DNA of 64,000 nucleotides from Candidatus Caenarcanales bacterium (GTDB lineage Bacteria; Cyanobacteriota; Vampirovibrionia; 2-02-FULL-35-15), in assembly GCA_020050435.1 (NCBI GenBank), contig JAGVKQ010000017.1, positions 62,001 through 126,000 on the forward strand, in the 5' to 3' direction. Made by a program: the position numbers and the translations under genes. Under the pieces are notes generated by a model that worked only from the letters and a program-made list of their open reading frames with translations, did not search any database and had not been told where the DNA came from. This document shows, piece by piece, positions 57,973 to 64,000 of the stretch (its first letter is position 1; every line of letters begins with the position of its first letter).

Positions 57973-57978
57973 TAAAAT
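57973..57978 (+). promoter_or_regulatory. -10-like TAAAAT, predicted leaderless start
   Basis: TAAAAT ends 7 bases before the ATG at 57986. An alternative TATAAT lies at 57963-57968. No Shine-Dalgarno is present. Confidence 0.4.
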
Positions 57979-57985
57979 AATTTAC

Positions 57986-58681
57986 ATGTATTACTGTAGA
58001 ACTCTACTTTTTCTATTACTTTTCATCACTATAACTCTCCCTGTTCTAAGTATGGAAAATGATCAAGGCTTGTGGACAGGTGCAACTATAACTACACCTA
58101 TTACTGAAAAGGTTCATACAAGAATATATGTAAGTCCAAGGTGGTTAGATAGCTCTACAGATTTTAGTCAATTTATTTTACATGGATTACTTGGCTATAA
58201 ATTTAATAAAAATTTTTCTATATGGCAGGGTTATGCATATAGCAGAACATATATTTCTGATCTTAAAAGAGAACACAGACCATACAATGACCTGGTTTTA
58301 GAAAATAATTTTAAGAAACTAAAAATTGAAAATAGAATTAGAATTGAGGAAAGATTTTTAGAAGATATAGATGATGTTACTGTAAGAACTAGATACAGGC
58401 TTAGAGGATCTTATCCTTTAGATAAAAAAGAAAAATGGAATCTTGTTTTATTCGATGAAATTTTTGTAAATTGTAATTCCCACTTTGATGGACCTCAGGC
58501 AGGGTTAGATCAAAATAGAATTTATGTCGGATTAAATAGAAAGATCAATGAGCATTTTAATATCGATGGTGGTTATCTACTTCAACATCAACACAGAGAA
58601 GGTAAAAATAATGATAATTTAAATCATTTTGTATTAGTAAATTTAAATGTTATTTTGCCTCAGTTAATTAAGAAGAATTAA
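57986..58681 (+). CDS. DUF2490 family exported protein, likely outer-membrane barrel
   Basis: A hydrophobic signal segment (LLFLLLFITITLPVLS, cleavage about residue 22-23) precedes a mature part of alternating amphipathic strands: QGLWTGATITTPITEKVHTR, FSIWQGYAYSRTYIS, KLKIENRIRIEERFLEDIDD and HFNIDGGYLLQHQHREGKNN. This pattern fits DUF2490, predicted outer-membrane beta-barrels of diderm bacteria. The length of 231 aa would suit an 8-10-strand barrel. No function is assigned to the family. Start ATG follows TAAAAT by 7 bases. Confidence 0.8.
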   Translation: MYYCRTLLFLLLFITITLPVLSMENDQGLWTGATITTPITEKVHTRIYVSPRWLDSSTDFSQFILHGLLGYKFNKNFSIWQGYAYSRTYISDLKREHRPYNDLVLENNFKKLKIENRIRIEERFLEDIDDVTVRTRYRLRGSYPLDKKEKWNLVLFDEIFVNCNSHFDGPQAGLDQNRIYVGLNRKINEHFNIDGGYLLQHQHREGKNNDNLNHFVLVNLNVILPQLIKKN

Positions 58682-58693
58682 AAATCTCAAAAA

Positions 58694-59959
58694 CTAACTC
58701 AAATACCTAAACCACATATAAACACTACAAATAATCAATGACTCTATCATCACTATCATTCCTATTTTACAGAACTCAAGAAATGAAATTTTATATCCAC
58801 CTTTATGTGCCATTTCAGCTACTACTATATTTGCAGAAGCACCGATGAGCGTCCCATTTCCACCCAGACATGCACCCAGTGAAAGTGCCCACCAGAGCGG
58901 GTTTAAGTCATGATAGTGATCTCCAAGATTTTTAATTAATGGAATCATGGTAGCTGTATAAGGAATATTATCGATAAGTGCTGATAAAAATCCTGACATC
59001 CATAAAATAGATATGGTTGAAGTTTTAAAGTCTCCGCCACTAAGCTTAAAAATAAGCTCAGAAAGATAATGAATAGTACCTGATTTTTCTACAGCTCCCA
59101 CTATTATAAATAAACCTATAAAGAAAAATATAGTAGTCCACTCTACATCTTCCCAAATATGTTTTCTATTTTCAAAGACTAAAAGTAAAGCAGCTCCAGA
59201 AAGTGCTATGGTACCGGATTCCAAGCCCAACTGCGAATGAAAGAAAAAAGCAAAAATTACAAGAGTAGTAATAAAAAGTGCTGGTTTTAAAAGTTTTTTA
59301 TTTGTTATCAGTCCATTAAGTGACATTTTTTCTAATTCAGCTTTAGCTGCTTTAGATATTTTAATTTCATCTTTGTAGAACCAGTAAAGTGTAAAAATCG
59401 TAAATGGCAAAATCATTAAAATTACTGGACTTACATGAATTATAAAATCCATAAAACTAAGTTTTGCAGCTGAGCCTATCATAATATTCGGAGGGTCACC
59501 GATTAAAGTAGCAGTTCCACCTACATTTGAAGCTATGGCTTCACTTACTAAAAACGGTATGGGATTTATTTTTAAATCTTTGCAGATGGTTATTGTTACT
59601 GCTCCCACGATTAAAACAGTGGTTACATTATCTAGAAGTGCAGAAATAAAAGCTGTAAGTAATGAAAAGTAAATAAGCATTAAAACACCATTGCCATTTA
59701 CTTTTTTAGCTGTAAAAATAGCTAGCCATTTCATTACACCGGTTTCTTTTAAGATGTTTACTATAATCATCATTCCTACGAGAAGAAAAATTACATTTAA
59801 ATCTATAAAATGAAATGCTTCTTCCTGAGTAAGTGATTTAAAAACCAGTAATATTCCAGCTCCTAAAAGCGCCACTACTACTCTAGGAAGTTTATCCAAA
59901 ATTAAAAAAATATAAACTAAAATTAAAATGATATTTGGGAATAAAACATTGATGCTCAT
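58694..59959 (-). CDS. ArsB/NhaD superfamily transporter
   Basis: A 10-12 span membrane transporter of the ion transporter superfamily, with the paired signature ASNVGGTATLIGDPPNIMIG in the N-terminal half and ALSLGACLGGNGTLIGASAN in the C-terminal half, an internal duplication. LLDNVTTVLIVGAV and LIDNIPYTATMIP sit before them. Substrates in this family include arsenite, Na+/H+ and dicarboxylates; nothing here decides among them. Length 421 aa. A TAAAAT lies 7 bases before the ATG. It is convergent with the DUF2490 gene. Confidence 0.87.
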   Translation of the reverse strand: MSINVLFPNIILILVYIFLILDKLPRVVVALLGAGILLVFKSLTQEEAFHFIDLNVIFLLVGMMIIVNILKETGVMKWLAIFTAKKVNGNGVLMLIYFSLLTAFISALLDNVTTVLIVGAVTITICKDLKINPIPFLVSEAIASNVGGTATLIGDPPNIMIGSAAKLSFMDFIIHVSPVILMILPFTIFTLYWFYKDEIKISKAAKAELEKMSLNGLITNKKLLKPALFITTLVIFAFFFHSQLGLESGTIALSGAALLLVFENRKHIWEDVEWTTIFFFIGLFIIVGAVEKSGTIHYLSELIFKLSGGDFKTSTISILWMSGFLSALIDNIPYTATMIPLIKNLGDHYHDLNPLWWALSLGACLGGNGTLIGASANIVVAEMAHKGGYKISFLEFCKIGMIVMIESLIICSVYMWFRYLS

Positions 59960-59966
59960 GGGTTTT

Positions 59967-59972
59967 ATTTTA
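59967..59972 (-). promoter_or_regulatory. -10-like TAAAAT, predicted leaderless start
   Basis: TAAAAT on the minus strand ends 7 bases (AAAACCC) before the transporter ATG at 59959; no Shine-Dalgarno is seen. Confidence 0.4.
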
Positions 59973-60002
59973 ACCTTTATTTATGATTTGTTATATTATT
60001 AC

Positions 60003-61253
60003 TTATAAAGAACAAGCATATGATGGAATACTAAGTAAAATTTTTCTATTTCTATCTTCAGCCAAAGCAAGCTTATGCAAACCTTCTTTAGAAATACCAC
60101 CAATTATTTTTGGGGATCTTAAAGCGTCAATTACAGCCTGTACACTTAAACAAGTTTCTATAATCAAATCCCAATCCAAATCTTTAGGTTGTATTTTTAA
60201 AATTGTTTCTATGTCTGTGCTGTGTGCTACTGCTTCCTCTATCCATTCATCTACATCTGCACAATCTAAAAGTAAAGATGATTTTGCATTAATTTCTAAA
60301 TTAGGATCATCCATTAATCCATATTTGTGCATTGCTCTAATCGTGTGATGTTGATCTTCATGTCTTAGAAACTGTGCTCCAGATGGAATAGCATATTCAG
60401 ACATCTGACCACCTAATGGCCAATCAAGAAAAGTACAACCATATGGTTTCCATGCTATAGCAAAAGCATCTTCAATAGAACACAGCTCTATAAAAAAAGT
60501 TTCTTGTAAAATCTCCCCTATGTCATCTAACCGCTTACATGCTAAATCTAATTCTTTAAATTCGCTATCTGACACTTCACGAAAACTCTCTTTAAATACA
60601 AAAATGTCTGTTCCAGGAATATATAATCCAGTTACTTTTGCCATTAAAGCTTTATCAATGTTTTGATTTAAGTCAACTAATGTCTGACTAAAAGAAGGAT
60701 CATTATTATTTAAAGAAATAATTAAATTATAAATCTCATTTTGAACATAAGGAAATGAAAAAACAAATTCAAGATCACTATTACTTATTCCTAAGAGCTT
60801 TTTAGAAATTTGATCTGCTAGTACCTCAACCGGTGGTTTTCCAAATGGAAGTTTTTTCACAGGAGTAAATTTAAAAGGATGATCCCACATATAAGCATCA
60901 TTTGCATATGTAAGAAGTTTATGAGTGAAATCTAAGGCTAACTGTCCTGATGGTTTCCTCTGATTTAAATCAATTCCAAACAATTTATAATCTCTTTCCC
61001 ATTGACGCAATCGACCAATTAAATTAACCCTTCTTGTGGGTTTATATTCACCATGTCTTAAGTGCAATAAAAGATCTGATTTTCTTAAATGTTCTAAAAA
61101 TCCGAGTCTTGAAATATGAGAAAGTGAGTCGTCTTTTTTTAGATATAAAGGTAATTCTAGCGGTCTATTTAAATGCCACAGAGTATCTGATCTACTTAAA
61201 TTATTAAGGAGATTTGTTCTTCCTTGAACATTAGCAACTGAAATAGTTTTCAT
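60003..61253 (-). CDS. Unrecognised protein with HExxH, possible metallopeptidase
   Basis: A 416-aa protein I cannot assign to a family. Its only catalytic hint is LRHEDQHHTIRAMHKYG, with HEDQH at 298-302 fitting a zincin HExxH. WIEEAVAHSTD at 337-347 lies about 38 residues later and could supply a glutamate as third zinc ligand, as in gluzincins. The N-terminal third has leucine-rich, repeated phrases (LWHLNRPLELPLYL, LEHLRKSDLLLHLRHGEY). No signal peptide or transmembrane helix is evident, so it would be cytoplasmic. A CATAAT hexamer lies 6 bases before the ATG. Single HExxH matches can be chance. Confidence 0.65.
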   Translation of the reverse strand: MKTISVANVQGRTNLLNNLSRSDTLWHLNRPLELPLYLKKDDSLSHISRLGFLEHLRKSDLLLHLRHGEYKPTRRVNLIGRLRQWERDYKLFGIDLNQRKPSGQLALDFTHKLLTYANDAYMWDHPFKFTPVKKLPFGKPPVEVLADQISKKLLGISNSDLEFVFSFPYVQNEIYNLIISLNNNDPSFSQTLVDLNQNIDKALMAKVTGLYIPGTDIFVFKESFREVSDSEFKELDLACKRLDDIGEILQETFFIELCSIEDAFAIAWKPYGCTFLDWPLGGQMSEYAIPSGAQFLRHEDQHHTIRAMHKYGLMDDPNLEINAKSSLLLDCADVDEWIEEAVAHSTDIETILKIQPKDLDWDLIIETCLSVQAVIDALRSPKIIGGISKEGLHKLALAEDRNRKILLSIPSYACSL

Positions 61254-61259
61254 AATTTA

Positions 61260-61265
61260 ATTATG
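61260..61265 (-). promoter_or_regulatory. -10-like CATAAT, predicted leaderless start
   Basis: CATAAT ends 6 bases (TAAATT) before the ATG at 61253; a TATAAT 10 bases further upstream is an alternative with a short leader. Confidence 0.4.
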
Positions 61266-61311
61266 AAAAATTATACATTAAGTTGCGTAATCTCGCTTAT
61301 GGGTTAAGAAA

Positions 61312-64000
61312 CTACTTCCAGTAATGGCCACTTACAGGTAGAACACCTCTAATTTCAATATTTCCATAAAATGTAACTCCTGGATCTCTTTGGCGGAGGG
61401 ATTGCCTAAAAGCAGCTCCATAAATATTGTTTACACCAACTGTAGCTAAATAACTCTTTGTTCTAGGAGATTCATAAGTAAGGTTAACATCCCCTAATAA
61501 ATAGCTATCAATTTTATTTCCTCTACTATTTGAAAGGTCACCATATTTTTTACCTATAAAGGTATTTATATAGTTAAAGCTTATGCCACTAGGACTATGC
61601 CATGTCCATCCGAATCTTAATCTATTGGGGACTTGCAGAGCTGGAATTTTTCCATTTACTATAGCCAGTGTATTTGTTACATCATCAAAGATCCTATAGT
61701 CAGTTTTATTTCTAATGTGCTGATAGACATAGTTTGCAAAGAAACCTACTTGTTTATAAAGAATCTGATTGTAGCTCAGTTCAAATCCAAAATTGTTTAC
61801 TTTTTGCGATTCATTTCTCAATGGTAAATTATCAAAGTTTCTAACAGTCATTCTTCTGTAAAAAGGTTTTGCTTTAATAAATGCATTTGCAAATGGTAAT
61901 TTGTTTTCAAAGCTAGCTGCATATTCCCAGCCTTCAGTACCTCTAGTAAAGAATTCACCCTGATTGCTGAAAGGAAGACCAGCGACGTCTTGTGGAGCTA
62001 ATTCTGGTAAGAATGTATTGTAGAAGGCTTTTCTTTGTCCACCTAATCTAACAACAGAATTGTGTCCTAAATTATATGCAAGTCCTACTTGAGGATTAAT
62101 AGAGAACCTTGACGTGTCTTTATTTGCACTACTAAAAAGACTCGATGTCATTGCATCAGTTGTAGTAAGGGTAACGGATTCATCTTTTGCTTTCTGGAAA
62201 ATCTGATCATATCTAAGACCTAGAACCAAATCAGTCCTTGGATTTATTCTAAACAGATCCTGAGTATAAGCTGTAACAATATCGTATTTTGCTTTTTGTT
62301 GTAAGTAGCCTATCGTTGATACAGGTGGGCTAACAGCTGTACTTAAAAAGCTAGCATTTACGTGAGCAGGATTAACTGAATGAATCCATTCTGCACCTGA
62401 AGTAAACTTATGTTTTTTAAAGTTTGATAAATATCTAAGTTGTGCTCCTTGATTTCTAGGAAATATACCAGCAAATGTTTGTAAATTGCTTAGCTCAGGA
62501 ATTCCACCATCTAATCTCTTTGATGAAATTTCCCAGAAATATCTTCCAATCAATGAATTGCGAGGATTAATCATGTAATTAAGTGCTAGGTCAAAATTGT
62601 TTATGTCTGGTGTAAAAAGAGATCTGGCTTTAGGGAAGTTTTTATCAAATACTCTTACATTGACATCAGCTCTTGAATAAGAAGTTATTACATCTAATTT
62701 TTTAGTAGGGCTAAATGCTAAATCTGATCTGAAAAATGATCTGTTTCCTTTTCCTGTAATATCACCAAAAACATCTCTAGTTAAACCACCCTTATACTGT
62801 GTATTTAAATAAACATTCCATGGAGTACCTAGATAACCATTAATTTGTGCACCAGCTTCTCTTGGGTATGAAATTTGTTGTTGTCCCCAAAGTCCTTCAG
62901 TGGTTACATAAAGTTCTTTTGCTCTAAAAAATCTATATCTTCCATTTGGTGAGCCAATAACACTTGGACTTAAAATTTTACCGATCAGTCTTTCAGAATC
63001 AGAAGCAAAGTCAAACCCTTTGTCAAACTCATTTGTAGAGGTCATTGCATTTATACCAGTGAGATTAGTTCCTTTAAGTCCTCTAACCTGTCCTGTACTT
63101 AACTGTGCTTGTGCTGCACCGACTCCATCACTTTTTGGAATAACAGGTTGAATACTATTATTGTTATAAATAGTACCCAATGTAAAATGGCTAGCACCAT
63201 CAATAGGATTTTCACGAAGTGCTTTATTAGCCTGGAAGAATGCCCAGTCAGTCAAACCAAATCTCAAAGGTTCAATACCAAGATTACCTGATGCTACAGA
63301 TAAGTTTCTACTTTGTCTTGCACCTGCTTCAAGAAGGTTTGGAGTAATTTCAATGGTTTTTTCATCTAACTCAAGTGCCATTGCGTATTCATGAGCTACA
63401 TCATAAATAATAGATAAACTATTTAAAATCAATGGATCTTTAGGATCAAGTTTTCTGGCTTCAGAAATTTCAAATATGGCTTTTTTAGTTTGATTGCTTT
63501 GATAGAATGCCTGACCAAGATATAAATGTGCTCTTGCATTATGTGGATCAAGTAAAACTGCACTTAAAAATTCATCTATGGCTTCTGCATTATAGAATCT
63601 ACTAATTAGTATTCTTGCTTTTCCTATATGAGCCTCTGAAAGTTCTGGATCAATGCTCAATGCTTTACTAAAGCTAACTTCAGCATGTTTTAATTTTCCA
63701 AATGCATATTGAATATCACCTAAACTTATCCATCCCTCAGCACCTTCTGAATCTAAATCAATTGCTTTTCTTGCTTCTTTCTCAGCTTTTATTAAATCAT
63801 TTTGTGCCGTTAACATTTTACTTTTTTCAGCATGAGGCAAATACCATTTTTCATCAGCCTTAATGGCAAGGTCTACTGCTATAAGTGCTTCTTTTTGTTT
63901 ATGCATTACAAAAAGTGTTCTTGCTCTCATAAGATGAGCCAGTGATGAACTTGGATCAATTTTAATAGACTCATTAAACAATGTAAGAGCTTCATCAAAA
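61312..64000 (-). CDS. TPR repeat protein fused to outer-membrane beta-barrel, N-terminus cut by window edge
   Basis: The frame is open to the window end, so the true start lies outside. Residues visible from FDEALTLFNESIKIDPSSSL onward are six or more TPR repeats (GEAYxxxGxxxxAIxxxxxALxxDPxxxxAh pattern, for example GAEGWISLGDIQYAFGKLKH and NARAHLYLGQAFYQSNQTKK). After about residue 250 comes a region of alternating beta-strands ending SGHYWK, similar to TonB-dependent receptor barrels (RFSINPQVGLAYNLGHNSVV, GVNNIYGAAFRQSLRQRDPG). No N-terminal plug domain is seen. The TPR-then-barrel layout resembles exopolysaccharide exporters such as PgaA, PelB and BcsC, but strand sequences look more receptor-like. 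It is an outer-membrane protein in either case. Confidence 0.8.
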   Translation of the reverse strand, partial: FDEALTLFNESIKIDPSSSLAHLMRARTLFVMHKQKEALIAVDLAIKADEKWYLPHAEKSKMLTAQNDLIKAEKEARKAIDLDSEGAEGWISLGDIQYAFGKLKHAEVSFSKALSIDPELSEAHIGKARILISRFYNAEAIDEFLSAVLLDPHNARAHLYLGQAFYQSNQTKKAIFEISEARKLDPKDPLILNSLSIIYDVAHEYAMALELDEKTIEITPNLLEAGARQSRNLSVASGNLGIEPLRFGLTDWAFFQANKALRENPIDGASHFTLGTIYNNNSIQPVIPKSDGVGAAQAQLSTGQVRGLKGTNLTGINAMTSTNEFDKGFDFASDSERLIGKILSPSVIGSPNGRYRFFRAKELYVTTEGLWGQQQISYPREAGAQINGYLGTPWNVYLNTQYKGGLTRDVFGDITGKGNRSFFRSDLAFSPTKKLDVITSYSRADVNVRVFDKNFPKARSLFTPDINNFDLALNYMINPRNSLIGRYFWEISSKRLDGGIPELSNLQTFAGIFPRNQGAQLRYLSNFKKHKFTSGAEWIHSVNPAHVNASFLSTAVSPPVSTIGYLQQKAKYDIVTAYTQDLFRINPRTDLVLGLRYDQIFQKAKDESVTLTTTDAMTSSLFSSANKDTSRFSINPQVGLAYNLGHNSVVRLGGQRKAFYNTFLPELAPQDVAGLPFSNQGEFFTRGTEGWEYAASFENKLPFANAFIKAKPFYRRMTVRNFDNLPLRNESQKVNNFGFELSYNQILYKQVGFFANYVYQHIRNKTDYRIFDDVTNTLAIVNGKIPALQVPNRLRFGWTWHSPSGISFNYINTFIGKKYGDLSNSRGNKIDSYLLGDVNLTYESPRTKSYLATVGVNNIYGAAFRQSLRQRDPGVTFYGNIEIRGVLPVSGHYWK

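Overview
The window is AT-rich (roughly one third G+C by eye) and densely packed with bacterial genes on both strands. Neighbouring genes are often only a few bases apart or overlap. The organism looks diderm: it encodes an AsmA-like giant, an outer-membrane barrel fused to TPRs, a Tat/lipobox lipoprotein and exported beta-propellers. A long NusB, a CsaB/TagA cell-wall glycan pair, a Flp-like pilin and several palindromic repeats of a style I associate with cyanobacterial genomes suggest a non-photosynthetic relative of Cyanobacteria (Melainabacteria/Vampirovibrionia type). No rRNA or photosynthesis gene is present, so the lineage is an inference.

Layout. 1-8.2 kb: the 5' part of fmt, a 690-aa unknown, pyrB, a tandem-domain SagB-type oxidoreductase, gcvPA and two small unknowns. 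8.2-16 kb (minus strand): the transcription/translation operon rimP-nusA-ylxR-infB-rbfA-truB with a CPBP protease at its end, preceded by secE-nusG and a small membrane protein. 16-19.6 kb: tRNA-Trp amid palindromic repeats, an HTH protein, an exported PPC-like protein, small unknowns, a possible structured RNA and a decayed YciI-like fragment. 19.6-29.1 kb: a peptide-binding lipoprotein, a 1121-aa surface protein, nusB, an iron-type alcohol dehydrogenase and a threonine dehydratase. 29.1-42 kb: CCA-adding enzyme, AsmA-like protein, hemW, beta-propeller, GH38 mannosidase, GT-C membrane glycosyltransferase and a TM0106-type nuclease. 42-51.4 kb: tRNA-Thr, an atypical thymidylate kinase, hisA, a 23-aa lysine-rich protein, yggT-mraY, a DUF4388 protein, csaB-tagA, secD and rpe. 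51.4-64 kb: a SulP transporter / ArsR / carbonic anhydrase cassette, Flp pilin, purKE, a Thermus-type isocitrate dehydrogenase, a DUF2490 protein, an ArsB/NhaD transporter, a candidate zincin and a TPR-barrel protein cut by the window end.

Most genes are housekeeping. The strongest unexpected signal is promoter architecture. At least fourteen genes have a -10-like hexamer (TANNNT or close) ending only 5-8 bases before the start codon and no Shine-Dalgarno sequence, which predicts leaderless mRNAs. Neighbouring genes carry clear AGGAG-type sites, so two initiation modes seem to coexist. Other points of interest are a ylxR frame with no canonical start codon, palindromic repeats inside truB and the mannosidase gene that are read through in frame, an arginine in place of the P-loop lysine in the thymidylate kinase, a putative regulated bicarbonate/CO2 cassette, and a histone-tail-like 23-residue protein. 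I found no CRISPR array, integrase, transposase, prophage or recognisable defence island.
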